Source: Novosphingobium endophyticum
Lineage (GTDB): Bacteria; Pseudomonadota; Alphaproteobacteria; Sphingomonadales; Sphingomonadaceae
Reading direction: 5' to 3'
DNA length: 64,000 nucleotides
Assembly: GCF_014640675.1 (NCBI RefSeq)
Contig: NZ_BMHK01000018.1
Location: forward strand, 811-64,810
Shown here: positions 52,417-61,192 of the stretch, one piece after another
Position numbering within the stretch: position 1 is the first letter of the stretch
How the letters are laid out: each line of letters starts with the position of its first letter
The notes under the pieces: model-generated
Told to the model about the DNA's origin: nothing
What the model saw: the letters and a program-made list of their open reading frames with translations, nothing else
The model's database searches: none
Position numbers and translations under genes: made by a program

Positions 52417-53682
52417 ATGCTCCAGGAACTCAAAATCCCCCGCATGGGCTCGGTCGAGAACGCAAGGCTGGTCGCCTGGCACATCGACGAGGGTCAGTCC
52501 TATGGCGAAGGCGACATCCTCTACGAGATCGAGACCGACAAGACGACGACCGAAGTCGAAGCGACCTCTCCGGGCATTCTCGCGCAGCGCAAGGGGGAGC
52601 CGGGGGACGATTTCAAGGTCGGCGATTGTATCGGATTATGGGCCGCGCCGGGTACCGGGCCGGCGGCACTGAGGAAAGCTGTAGCAGCCCTTGACGGACA
52701 AGAGCCGCGCCCCGCCTCGGCCGAAAATGCCGCCGCGCCGGTGAAGGTTGCGGCGGCGGACGGGGAGGCTGTCAGGCCGCTGTCGCGAACGGCGGCGTGC
52801 GGCGTGCGGATATCGCCTCTGGCCCGGCGGCTGGCGGCGCAGCACGGCGTCGATGTTGCCGGCATCGCCGGGTCGGGTGCCTATGGCAAGATTACCGGGA
52901 AGGACGTTCTGAAGGTGTCGAATGCCGCAGGGACGGCGCCTCGGACGATAGCGCCCCCTGCCGGCCGCGTGCTTCCCGATTCCCGTCCCGCGGACCAGGC
53001 GGCTGCTTCGGCGGAGGGCGCGCGGGTCGTTCCTCATTCGCTGCGCCGCAAGACGATCGCCCGGCGAATGGTCGAGGCGGCAGCGGTCCCGTCGCTTACC
53101 GCGGACATGGAGATTGATCTCACCGCACTGTTCGCGCACCGGGCCTCGGTGGCGGGCAAGGGGACGTCGGTGCTGGGGCTCATCGCCCATGCCGCGGTTT
53201 CCGCATTGGTGGAGCATCGTTCGCTCAACGCGCATTGGAACGACGAGGCGCTCATCCAGTGGGATCATGTCCATCTGGGCATCGCGGTCGATACCGCGGG
53301 AGGTCTCATCGTTCCCGTCATCCGCCACGCGGAGCGGCTCAACGCGAGGGGGCTGACGGAAGAGATAGCGCGCGTGGCTCAGGCAGCCCGCGACGGTTCG
53401 CTCAGCTCGGCGGACCTCGAAGGCGGCACCTTTACGATTTCAAATCCCGGCTCGGTCGGTCCGGTCATTCGCGCTGAGGCTTTGCTCAACGTGCCGCAGG
53501 TCGCCCTGCTGGGCCTTCCCGGCATTGTCCGCGCCGTCAAGGTGGTCCCCGATGGTGACGGTTGGGCGACGGCCGTTCGTCGGGTCATCAGGCCGTCGCT
53601 TACGTTCGATCACCGTGCGCTCGACGGCGGTCCGGTGATCGCTTTTCTAAACACCCTCAAAATCCAGATGGAATCGCTATGA
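52417..53682 (+). CDS. 2-oxoacid dehydrogenase E2 (lipoyl acyltransferase)
   Basis: 421 residues. N-terminal lipoyl domain with the lipoylated lysine in ETDKTTTEV (about residue 42), a peripheral-subunit-binding domain (RISPLARRLAAQHGVDVAGIAGSG region, 130-165), and the catalytic domain with FDHRALDGG (His in HxxxDG) near the end. It transfers the acyl group to CoA. The gene ends in a four-base overlap with the Baeyer-Villiger monooxygenase. The usual E3 flavoprotein is not in the window, so a housekeeping E3 must serve. Confidence 0.9.
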   Translation: MLQELKIPRMGSVENARLVAWHIDEGQSYGEGDILYEIETDKTTTEVEATSPGILAQRKGEPGDDFKVGDCIGLWAAPGTGPAALRKAVAALDGQEPRPASAENAAAPVKVAAADGEAVRPLSRTAACGVRISPLARRLAAQHGVDVAGIAGSGAYGKITGKDVLKVSNAAGTAPRTIAPPAGRVLPDSRPADQAAASAEGARVVPHSLRRKTIARRMVEAAAVPSLTADMEIDLTALFAHRASVAGKGTSVLGLIAHAAVSALVEHRSLNAHWNDEALIQWDHVHLGIAVDTAGGLIVPVIRHAERLNARGLTEEIARVAQAARDGSLSSADLEGGTFTISNPGSVGPVIRAEALLNVPQVALLGLPGIVRAVKVVPDGDGWATAVRRVIRPSLTFDHRALDGGPVIAFLNTLKIQMESL

Positions 53683-55133
53683 GCGAAAAGAAGCGCTTTG
53701 TCGTTATCGGTGCCGGAATGTCCGGCATCCTGGCCGCCATCAAGCTTTCGGAGGCCGGTCAGGACAACCTTGTCGTTTACGAGAAGGCTCAAACGATCGG
53801 GGGGACCTGGCGTGAAAACCACTATCCCGGGCTGACATGCGACGTTCCGGCGCATTGCTATACCTACAGCTTCGCACCCCATCCGGACTGGAGCGCGTTC
53901 TATGCGCCCGGGCCGGAGATCCAGAGCTATTTCCAGAGGGTCATCGACGATTACGACGTCCGTCGTTTTATCCAGACCGATTCGGAAGTCACACATTGTG
54001 CCTGGAAGGACGGCAAGTGGGAGATCGGACTTGCCGATGGTCGGAGGGACGAAGCGGATATCGTTATTGCAGCGTCTGGCGTACTCCATCATCCCCGTTA
54101 CCCGGACATCGAAGGTCTTCGCAATTTCGAGGGCGCAATGTTCCATTCCGCCCGCTGGGACGATGCGCTCGATCCCTCTGGAAAACGGATCGGCGTGATC
54201 GGTAACGGATCGACCGGCGTCCAGATCGTCTCGGCTTTGGCGCCTACCGCCCGCGAGCTGGTGCACTTTCAGCGATCGCCGCAATGGATCCTTCCCGTCA
54301 CACAGTTCGAGTATACCGACGCGGACCGGGCGGCGTTTCGCGCTGATCCGGCCAAGGTCGACGAGATTCGTTATGGGGAGGAATACTGGAACGGTGTTCG
54401 CCGTTTCACGTCGGCTATCGTCGATCCTGATTCTCCGCAGATGAAGGAGATCGAGGAACTGTGCCTGCGCAATCTCGAGGAAGGCGTGCGCGATCCGGAA
54501 CTCCGCGAGACGCTGCGCCCCAATTACCATGCGGCCTGCAAGCGCCTGATCTATTCCTGGAACTATTACGACAGGATCCAGGAGCATGATGTTGTCATTG
54601 ATACTTCGGCCATTGATCGGGTTGAGAAGCGCGGCATCCACATGAAGAGCGGCAAGTTCTACGAACTCGACGTGATTGCTCTGGCGACGGGATTTCATGC
54701 GGACAAGTTCATCAAGCCCACCAAGGTAATCGGTGCAGGAGGGCAGGATCTCGACGATTTCTGGGCGCGCCGTCCTACCGCTCATTATGCGGTGACGCTT
54801 CCGTCCTTCCCCAATTTCTTCATGCTCAATGGACCTACAGGACCGGTGGGCAACTTTTCCCTGATCGACATCGCTGAGCTGCAGTGGGGCTATATCGCTC
54901 AGCTCATGCGGCCGGTCCTCCAAGGAGACGCATCCTGGGTCGCCCCCACGCGGGAAGCGCACGCCGCGTACGAGGAACGACGTGTCGAGGCTGCGCGCAA
55001 CACCGTGTTCGGTACTGGCTGCACCAGCTGGTATCTGGATGCCGAGGGTGTTCCGGGCACCTGGCCCTGGAGCTACGATGCTTTTGCCGATGCCATGTCG
55101 AAGCCGAATCTTGATGAGTACAAGTTCGGTTGA
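53679..55133 (+). CDS. Flavin-containing (Baeyer-Villiger type) monooxygenase
   Basis: 484 residues from an ATG overlapping the E2 stop. First FAD motif GAGMSGILAA, then GGTWRENHYPGLTCDVPAH, the Baeyer-Villiger fingerprint F-x-G-x3-H-x3-W as FEGAMFHSARW (about residue 150), and NADPH motif GNGSTGVQI. It inserts oxygen next to a ketone to give an ester or lactone, as needed to open a steroid-like D ring or to process a side chain. A substrate ketone from the SDR or KstD steps is plausible. No signal peptide. Confidence 0.9.
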   Translation: MSEKKRFVVIGAGMSGILAAIKLSEAGQDNLVVYEKAQTIGGTWRENHYPGLTCDVPAHCYTYSFAPHPDWSAFYAPGPEIQSYFQRVIDDYDVRRFIQTDSEVTHCAWKDGKWEIGLADGRRDEADIVIAASGVLHHPRYPDIEGLRNFEGAMFHSARWDDALDPSGKRIGVIGNGSTGVQIVSALAPTARELVHFQRSPQWILPVTQFEYTDADRAAFRADPAKVDEIRYGEEYWNGVRRFTSAIVDPDSPQMKEIEELCLRNLEEGVRDPELRETLRPNYHAACKRLIYSWNYYDRIQEHDVVIDTSAIDRVEKRGIHMKSGKFYELDVIALATGFHADKFIKPTKVIGAGGQDLDDFWARRPTAHYAVTLPSFPNFFMLNGPTGPVGNFSLIDIAELQWGYIAQLMRPVLQGDASWVAPTREAHAAYEERRVEAARNTVFGTGCTSWYLDAEGVPGTWPWSYDAFADAMSKPNLDEYKFG

Positions 55134-55155
55134 CGGGTAGCCGGCCGGCGATGCT

Positions 55156-55182
55156 TGACGCGGGACTGCGAATCCCGCGTCA
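55156..55182. terminator. Bidirectional hairpin terminator
   Basis: Perfect 10-base arms TGACGCGGGA / TCCCGCGTCA with a 7-base loop sit between the Baeyer-Villiger gene and the Lrp/AsnC stop. No T tract, but the position and the strength of the stem support termination for both strands. Confidence 0.6.
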
Positions 55183-55184
55183 GG

Positions 55185-55664
55185 TCAGGTCTCGTCGTCG
55201 GTAAGGTTCGTGATCCGTGCGACGCGCGAGTTGTATTTCATGGTCTTGACGGCAATCGACGTTTCGACCTGATAAACGCCGGCGATTGTAAGTATGCGAT
55301 CCGAGGTCAGTTCGACGAGTTCGTCGAGTTCATCGAACAGGCAGATGGCGGTGATGTTAAGCTCGCCAAGCGACACCAGTACGGCGTTTATCTCGTCCAT
55401 TGCGCTCAGGTAGTCGGAAATCTCCCGTACCTTGTCCATCGCCGCCTTGATGCCGATGAACGCCAGGCGGGATTTCGCCGCGAGAGAAAGGCCCGTGATG
55501 GCCGTGAATGCGATCTGCCCATCGCTTTGCAACCGTTTGATGCGGCCTCTGACGGTTCCTTCGGTAATGCCGAGTTCTGTCGCGATCTTGCGATTGGAGA
55601 CCCGTGCATCCTTGCTCAGGATCGCAATGAGCTGGTTGTCAAGGTCATCGAGCAATCCGTTCAT
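55185..55664 (-). CDS. Lrp/AsnC-family regulator
   Basis: 159 residues: winged helix (LDNQLIAILSKDARVSNRKIATELGITEGTVRGRI region) and a RAM domain (FIGIKAAMD, INAVLVSLGELNITAICLF). Last gene of the hsa operon, overlapping its partner by four bases, so the regulators are made with the enzymes and could sense a pathway intermediate. Confidence 0.9.
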   Translation of the reverse strand: MNGLLDDLDNQLIAILSKDARVSNRKIATELGITEGTVRGRIKRLQSDGQIAFTAITGLSLAAKSRLAFIGIKAAMDKVREISDYLSAMDEINAVLVSLGELNITAICLFDELDELVELTSDRILTIAGVYQVETSIAVKTMKYNSRVARITNLTDDET

Positions 55665-56146
55665 GCTTCGCTTCCTTCGATGGGCGCGACTTCGAATTTG
55701 TATTTCAGAATGTCGACGACGATCGAAGGCGTCATTGACTTGATTCCCGGAACATTACTCACAAGGCTTTGCAGAAATGCGGGGAGCTCGGCGAAATCCA
55801 ACAGCGCCACCAGGGCATCGATGTTGTAGCGGCCGGTCACCACATGGACCGCGAACACCTCCGAAAGCCCGGCCAGATCGGTGGCCACGCACGAGGCAGG
55901 TCGCCCGTCTACTTCCACCGCCAGCCTGAGTAGCACATTGTAGCCAAGCGCTGCGAAATCCGAGACGGCAACCACGCGAAGCTGGTTGGCCTCTTCCATT
56001 CGCTTGATGCGGGACGAAACCGTAGATGCCGTAAGTCCAAGCTTTCCGGCGATGTCCTGGTTCGTCGCCCGGCCATTGCGCCGAAGTTCGGATACGATTG
56101 CGTGATCCGTCTCGGAGAAGCTGAATGCGGGTTTGTTCATTGTCAT
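55661..56146 (-). CDS. Lrp/AsnC-family regulator
   Basis: 161 residues from the ATG at 56146. Helix-turn-helix in ATNQDIAGKLGLTASTVSSRIKRM (residues about 28-50) and a RAM domain (VLLRLAVEVDGR, EVFAVHVVTGRYNIDALVAL). It follows the SDR by 22 bases and overlaps the last regulator. Together with the pair at 41997-42937 it gives four such regulators in 14 kb, an unusual density. Confidence 0.9.
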   Translation of the reverse strand: MTMNKPAFSFSETDHAIVSELRRNGRATNQDIAGKLGLTASTVSSRIKRMEEANQLRVVAVSDFAALGYNVLLRLAVEVDGRPASCVATDLAGLSEVFAVHVVTGRYNIDALVALLDFAELPAFLQSLVSNVPGIKSMTPSIVVDILKYKFEVAPIEGSEA

Positions 56147-56168
56147 CGATACACTTGGGTTGCGGGCC

Positions 56169-57041
56169 TTAATAGATGGCGGCAGGGTTCTTTGCACGCG
56201 GCGCTCCCAGCATGTCGCGGTAGGATGGTCGTTCGGCGCCCCTGTCAGTGACGCCGAGCCGTTTGGCAATCTCGGCACCGATGAGGGTCTCCCCGGACAG
56301 CTCGGCGCGCTCCGGCGATCGGTCGATGGCGTCCAGGATATGGGCGGTGAATTCCGGGTTTTCCGCCGAGGCCATGAAGGCTTCGTACTGTTCGGGATCG
56401 TTGTCCTTCGCCGACATCGCCCGTTCGGTGACTTGCGGTCCAAGCCAGATGGAAACCGCGACCACGCCGGTGCCGCGCAGATCGTGCTCCATGTCATGCG
56501 CCAGCTTGTCGATTCCCGCCTTCTGCGCACCGTAAGCCGGTCCATGCATGTAGCAGGAAGCGCCGAATGAAGAGGTGAAGGCGATCAGGCCCGAACCTTG
56601 CGGCACCATCATCCGCGCCGCATGCCAACTGGCGACATAAGCCGAGCGCAGGCCGACATCGAGAATTTTCTGCGCGTCGAGATCCTTTTCCCAGAACGGC
56701 TTCTTCTCGACCAGTTGGGGATGCATATAGGCGGCGTTGTTGATCAGCATGTCCAGACTGCCGGACTCCTGGGCCACCCGCTCGAACAGCTTTGCAACCT
56801 GTGCGTCGTCGGCATGGTCGCAGACCACTGGAATGCCCTTGCCGCCAAGGTCGGTCACGGCCTGCGCCGTTTCCGCGACAGTGCCGGGTAGAATTTCGCC
56901 GGCCCAGCCCCGCGCCGAGCCTGCGCTCGTCGAACGGCCCGTGACGTAAACGACGTAGCCCAGTTCGCCCAGGCCGCGCGCTATGCCGGCGCCGACGCCG
57001 CGACTGGCCCCGGTGACTATGGCAACCTTGCCTACTCCCAT
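56169..57041 (-). CDS. SDR-family oxidoreductase
   Basis: 290 residues. TGASRGVG, NNAAY, Ser in TSSFGAS, YGAQK, and a C-terminal extension past the usual GG motif. It follows hsaF by 29 bases in the hsa operon, which suggests a reductive or oxidative step on a product of ring cleavage or on the parent ring. Longer than classical SDRs by about 35 residues. Confidence 0.9.
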   Translation of the reverse strand: MGVGKVAIVTGASRGVGAGIARGLGELGYVVYVTGRSTSAGSARGWAGEILPGTVAETAQAVTDLGGKGIPVVCDHADDAQVAKLFERVAQESGSLDMLINNAAYMHPQLVEKKPFWEKDLDAQKILDVGLRSAYVASWHAARMMVPQGSGLIAFTSSFGASCYMHGPAYGAQKAGIDKLAHDMEHDLRGTGVVAVSIWLGPQVTERAMSAKDNDPEQYEAFMASAENPEFTAHILDAIDRSPERAELSGETLIGAEIAKRLGVTDRGAERPSYRDMLGAPRAKNPAAIY

Positions 57042-57070
57042 CGTACTTATTCCTTATTCGCTTCCGAGCG

Positions 57071-58111
57071 TCAGCCCTTGGCCGCCTTGAGCATGTCCAG
57101 CGCGACGTCGACAATCATGTCTTCCTGTCCGCCGACCATCTTGCGCCGGCCGAGTTCGACGAGGATGGCGCGGGTGTCGAGCCCGTAGTCCGATGCCGCT
57201 TTCTCGGCATGGCGCAGGAAGCTTGAATAAACGCCCGCGTAACCGAGCGAGAGCGTCTCGCGGTCGACGCGAACCGGGCGGTCCTGCAGCGGACGGACCA
57301 GATCCTCGGCGGCATCCATCAGCGCCATGACGTCGCAGCCGTGGTTCCAGCCCTTGCGGTCGGCGGCGGCGATGAAGACCTCGAGCGGCGCATTACCTGC
57401 GCCCGCGCCCATGCCGGCGAGGCTGGCGTCTATGCGCACCGCGCCTTCCTGTGCGGCGACGATTGAGTTGGCGACGCCGAGCGAGAGGTTGTGGTGGGCG
57501 TGGATACCACGCTGTGTTTCGGGCTTCAGAACCTTGTCATATGCGCGCAGGCGGTCACGCACGCCGTCCATGTCGAGCGCGCCGCCGCTGTCCGTCACAT
57601 AGACGCATTGCACGCCGTAGCTTTCCATCAGCAGCGCCTGTTGGGCCAGCGCCTCGGCATCGATCATGTGGCTCATCATCAGGAAGCCGGACACGTCCAT
57701 GCCAAGGTCACGCGCAATGCCGATATGCTGCCTGGAGACGTCCGCCTCGGTGCAGTGCGTTGCGACGCGCACCGAGCGGACGCCAAGATCATAGGCGCGG
57801 CGCAGTTCGTCCGCCGTGCCGACACCCGGCAGGATCAGTGTCGTGAGCACGCTCTTCTCAAGCACTTCGGCGACCGCCTCGATCCATTCCCAGTCGGTAT
57901 GAGCTCCGAAGCCGTAGTTGAAGCTCATGCCGGAAAGCCCGTCGCCATGCGCGACCTCGATCGCGTCCACGCCTGCCCGGTCGAGTGCGCGCGCGATGTC
58001 ACGCACGTGGTCGAGGCCGTACATATGCCGGATGGCATGCATGCCGTCGCGCAAGGTCACGTCCTGGATGTAGAGCTGGTCGCCCGCTGCCACGTCGAAC
58101 TTGGCCATCAT
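57071..58111 (-). CDS. hsaF: 4-hydroxy-2-oxoacid aldolase (HsaF/BphI/DmpG family)
   Basis: 346 residues (a second ATG three bases in is equally likely). DRE-TIM metalloaldolase: VTLRDGMHA with Arg21/Asp22, and HAHHN with metal ligands His204 and His206, in [14 protein letters not shown]. It cleaves 4-hydroxy-2-oxoacids to pyruvate and an aldehyde, which is channelled to the adjacent aldehyde dehydrogenase. In the steroid pathway the aldehyde is propanal. Ten-base gap to the dehydrogenase gene. Confidence 0.93.
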   Translation of the reverse strand: MMAKFDVAAGDQLYIQDVTLRDGMHAIRHMYGLDHVRDIARALDRAGVDAIEVAHGDGLSGMSFNYGFGAHTDWEWIEAVAEVLEKSVLTTLILPGVGTADELRRAYDLGVRSVRVATHCTEADVSRQHIGIARDLGMDVSGFLMMSHMIDAEALAQQALLMESYGVQCVYVTDSGGALDMDGVRDRLRAYDKVLKPETQRGIHAHHNLSLGVANSIVAAQEGAVRIDASLAGMGAGAGNAPLEVFIAAADRKGWNHGCDVMALMDAAEDLVRPLQDRPVRVDRETLSLGYAGVYSSFLRHAEKAASDYGLDTRAILVELGRRKMVGGQEDMIVDVALDMLKAAKG

Positions 58112-58121
58112 CAGGTCTCCT

Positions 58122-59063
58122 TCAGGCGTTGGCCGTCGCGGCCATGCGCCGCTCGGCCAGCAGTTCGCCCGTCGCCTTGGCGGCGGCGGTCATGATGTCG
58201 AGATTGCCGGAATAGCTCGGCAGGTAATCGCCCGCGCCTTCGACCTCGAGCATAATCATGGTCTTGATACCGGTGAACTCGCCGCGGCCGGGGATCTTGA
58301 GCTTGTTATTGTCGCCAAAGCGCTCGAACTGGACATCCTGCTTGAGGCGGTAGCCGGGCACGTACTTCTGCACTTCAGCCACCATATCCTTGACCGACTG
58401 GCGGATTGCCTCCTCGTCGGCGCCTTCGGAAAGGGTGAAGACGGTGTCTCGCATGATCATCGGCGGCTCGGCCGGGTTCAGGATGATGATTGCCTTGCCC
58501 TTCTCAACGCCGCCCACCTTCTCGATGGCATTGGCGGTAGTGCGGGTAAATTCATCAATGTTGGCGCGCGTGCCCGGCCCCGCCGAGCGCGAGGAGACCG
58601 ATGCGACGATCTCGGCGTAGTGGACGGTGGCAACCCTGCTGACGGCCGCGACCATCGGGATCGTCGCCTGGCCGCCGCATGTTACCATGTTGACGTTGGG
58701 CGCATCGAGGTTGGCGTGCATGTTGACCGGCGGCACCGTGAAGGGGCCGATCGCTGCGGGCGTCAGGTCGACCACCTGGATGCCGTCGGCGCGCAGCGCC
58801 TCATCATGGACCTTGTGCGCATAGGCGCTGGTGGCGTCGAAGGCGATGCCGATCTCGGGATAGCAGGGCAGCTTCTTGAGGCCCTCGATGCCCTCATGGG
58901 TCGTCGCGACGCCATGCTCGCGGGCCATGGCAAGGCCTTCGGAGTTCGGATCGATGCCCACCACGGCCACGAGGTCCATGTTCTGCGGATACTTGATCAT
59001 CTTCATCATCAGGTCGGTGCCGATGTTCCCAGATCCGATGATCGCGGCCTTGATCCTTGTCAT
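58122..59063 (-). CDS. hsaG: Acylating aldehyde dehydrogenase (HsaG/BphJ/DmpF family)
   Basis: 313 residues from the ATG at 59063, 7 bases after GAGG. NAD motif GSGNIGTDL, catalytic Cys129 in [10 protein letters not shown], and the C-terminal dimer region. It converts acetaldehyde or propanal to the acyl-CoA in complex with the aldolase. Between hsaE and hsaF in the same operon. Confidence 0.93.
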   Translation of the reverse strand: MTRIKAAIIGSGNIGTDLMMKMIKYPQNMDLVAVVGIDPNSEGLAMAREHGVATTHEGIEGLKKLPCYPEIGIAFDATSAYAHKVHDEALRADGIQVVDLTPAAIGPFTVPPVNMHANLDAPNVNMVTCGGQATIPMVAAVSRVATVHYAEIVASVSSRSAGPGTRANIDEFTRTTANAIEKVGGVEKGKAIIILNPAEPPMIMRDTVFTLSEGADEEAIRQSVKDMVAEVQKYVPGYRLKQDVQFERFGDNNKLKIPGRGEFTGIKTMIMLEVEGAGDYLPSYSGNLDIMTAAAKATGELLAERRMAATANA

Positions 59064-59072
59064 GTTCATTCC

Positions 59073-59867
59073 TCAGACGAAGCGGGCGGCGCAGGTGCCC
59101 AGTGGCGTCCCGCGGTTGCTCAAAACCAATTCAAAAACATCGCCCTTTGCGGCGGGAGCCAGCGGCACGAGCGAGCCGGAGAGGATCACGTCACCGGCAT
59201 TGAGGGTCACTCCATAGCTGCCAAGCGTATTGGCGAGCCATGCTACGGCCTGGGCGGGATTTCCTTGCACGGCGCTGCCCAGCCCTTCCGAAAGCCGCTC
59301 TCCATTCTTGGTGACGGCGACGTGGAGGCTGGGCAGGTCCAACCCTGCGGGGTCGATACGGGCATCGCCCAGTACGAACACGCCGCAGGAGGCATTGTCC
59401 GCGACGGTGTCGACGATTCCGATTTTCCAGTCGGTGATCCGGCTGTCGACGATCTCGAAGCAAGGGGCGATGCTCTGCGTCGCGGCAACGACATCGGCGG
59501 CCGTGACGCCGGGACCGTTGAGGCTGTCCTTGAGGATGAATGCAATCTCCGCTTCCGCGCGCGGCGCGATCAGGGCCTTGTCGTCCACGTCGATGTCACC
59601 TTCGACGAACATCCAGTCGGTCAGGAATCCGAAGTCGGGCTGATGCACGCCCAGCATGTCCTGAACGGCTTTGCTGGTGACGCCGATCTTCTTGCCGATC
59701 ACGCGCTCGCCGTCCGCCTTGCGGCGCGCGAGGAAATCGAGACTGATGGCATAGGCGTCGTCGATGGTCAGCGATGGATCTTCGGCCATCAGCGGCGCAA
59801 GCGTGCTGCGCCCGCGAAGGGCGTTGAACAGGCGCTCGCCATGGCGCTCGGCACGGGATGGGCTCAT
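59073..59867 (-). CDS. hsaE: 2-keto-4-pentenoate/2-hydroxyhexadienoate hydratase (HsaE family)
   Basis: 264 residues. Fumarylacetoacetase-like hydratase fold with GKKIGVTSKAVQ, FLTDWMFVEGD, RAEAEIAFIL and the ligand-binding glutamates of PRAEAEI, plus GSLVPLAPAAKGD near the end. It hydrates the dienoate released by HsaD to a 4-hydroxy-2-oxoacid for HsaF. The ATG overlaps the flavin reductase stop by four bases. Confidence 0.92.
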   Translation of the reverse strand: MSPSRAERHGERLFNALRGRSTLAPLMAEDPSLTIDDAYAISLDFLARRKADGERVIGKKIGVTSKAVQDMLGVHQPDFGFLTDWMFVEGDIDVDDKALIAPRAEAEIAFILKDSLNGPGVTAADVVAATQSIAPCFEIVDSRITDWKIGIVDTVADNASCGVFVLGDARIDPAGLDLPSLHVAVTKNGERLSEGLGSAVQGNPAQAVAWLANTLGSYGVTLNAGDVILSGSLVPLAPAAKGDVFELVLSNRGTPLGTCAARFV

Positions 59868-60370
59868 TGATAGTTTCCGTTCACGTAAACCAGTGGGTTC
59901 ATTTCGTCCGACAGGCAGGTGTTCAGCACTCTGCCGATGACGATTGTGTGCGTGCCATATTCCACCTCGCGATCGACCTTGCACTGAATCGCGGCGATTG
60001 CGTCTCGCAGCATGGGCACGCCGCGTTCGCAGGTACCCCAATGCCCGAAGCTGAAACGCTCTTTGCCCATCGCCCGGCCTCCGAACGCGTCCGATACGGG
60101 TTTGTGACGGCGTTCAAGAAGGTTGGCGGTGAATGCCGCGTCGGGCTCAAGGGCAGCGCGAATCGAAGCGGAACGGTTGACGCAAATCAGCAACGAGGGC
60201 GGGTCCATCGAGAGCGAGGTCATCGACGTCGCGGTTATCCCGAGCCATTCGTCGCCCTTGCGGCAGGTGACGATTGCCACAGCGGCCGCCATTCGGCGCA
60301 TGGCCAGACGGAAATCCTCGCGGACCTGTTCGCCGTCGGCAGGCGCTTGAACGGTGTCAGGACAGCTCAC
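59864..60370 (-). CDS. hsaB: Flavin reductase component (HsaB/HpaC family)
   Basis: About 168 residues from a GTG at 60370 that lies inside the end of hsaD; an ATG 18 bases further upstream is an alternative. Flavin-reductase split-barrel: FRLAMRRMAAAVAIVTC, GITATSMTSLSMDPPSLLICVN, ANLLERR, then GRVLNT. It supplies reduced flavin to HsaA. Position between hsaD and hsaE supports the call. Confidence 0.88.
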   Translation of the reverse strand: MSCPDTVQAPADGEQVREDFRLAMRRMAAAVAIVTCRKGDEWLGITATSMTSLSMDPPSLLICVNRSASIRAALEPDAAFTANLLERRHKPVSDAFGGRAMGKERFSFGHWGTCERGVPMLRDAIAAIQCKVDREVEYGTHTIVIGRVLNTCLSDEMNPLVYVNGNYQ

Positions 60371-61181
60371 GAAGAAACTCGACGGCATAGCGGTTGAATT
60401 CCGATGCGCGCTCCACCTGGACCCAGTGACCGGTTCGGGCAAACGTCAGGCAGCGTGCGTTGATGCAATTGTCCAGGAAGTGACGCGCTCCGCTTTCAGG
60501 ACAGAACTCGTCGTTCAGGCCCCACAGAACGAAAATCGGGCAGGTGACTTCCCCCAGGCGCGGCGCAAGGTTGGGCGTGCGCATGCGCGCCAGCACGTCC
60601 TTGGGCTGCGTACACGCGACCGCGTAGCGCTCAGCGACGAGTTCGTCCGGGATGCGGGACACGAAATCGGAATGGACGAGGTTGGAGACGAGCCTGCGTT
60701 GCTCGTCGAGATTGAATCCCGGCCCGCCGAAGCCCGACACCATCTTGGCGATTCCCGGCATCTGGAAGTAGCTCGCCTGTTCCTCGATACATCCGGGCGC
60801 CATCAGGATCAGCCCGCGAACGAATTCGGGATGGTCCAGCGCGAGGTTGAGCGCGATGCCGCCGCCGAGCGAGTTGCCGACCAGAATGGCACTCGTCACG
60901 CCATGGGCGCGCAGGGCTTCCAGAACCGTGTCGGTGAACAGTTGCAGTGTATAGTCGATCCCTTCCGGCTTCGATGACGCGCCGTAGCCGATCAGATCAG
61001 GCAGGATAGCCTGGTATCCAGCTTCGGTTACCGCCGAGATGTTCTCACGGAAGTTGGAGGCGCCCGACGCGCCGGGGCCGCTGCCGTGGAGGAATACGAC
61101 CGCTGGACCGCTCCCTGCCTTCGCTATGCGGATCGTATGACCACCTGAGACGGTGTAGTCGTTGGTTTCAAGGCCCTGCAT
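60357..61181 (-). CDS. hsaD: Meta-cleavage product hydrolase (HsaD/BphD family)
   Basis: 274 residues from the ATG at 61181. HGSGPGASG oxyanion loop, nucleophile Ser104 in GNSLGGG, Asp224 in GLNDEFCP and His252 in TGHW form the triad of C-C bond hydrolases. It cleaves the product of HsaC to a dienoate and the remaining ring acid. It starts 11 bases after hsaA. Confidence 0.93.
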   Translation of the reverse strand: MQGLETNDYTVSGGHTIRIAKAGSGPAVVFLHGSGPGASGASNFRENISAVTEAGYQAILPDLIGYGASSKPEGIDYTLQLFTDTVLEALRAHGVTSAILVGNSLGGGIALNLALDHPEFVRGLILMAPGCIEEQASYFQMPGIAKMVSGFGGPGFNLDEQRRLVSNLVHSDFVSRIPDELVAERYAVACTQPKDVLARMRTPNLAPRLGEVTCPIFVLWGLNDEFCPESGARHFLDNCINARCLTFARTGHWVQVERASEFNRYAVEFLRELS

Positions 61182-61192
61182 GATTGCCTCGG

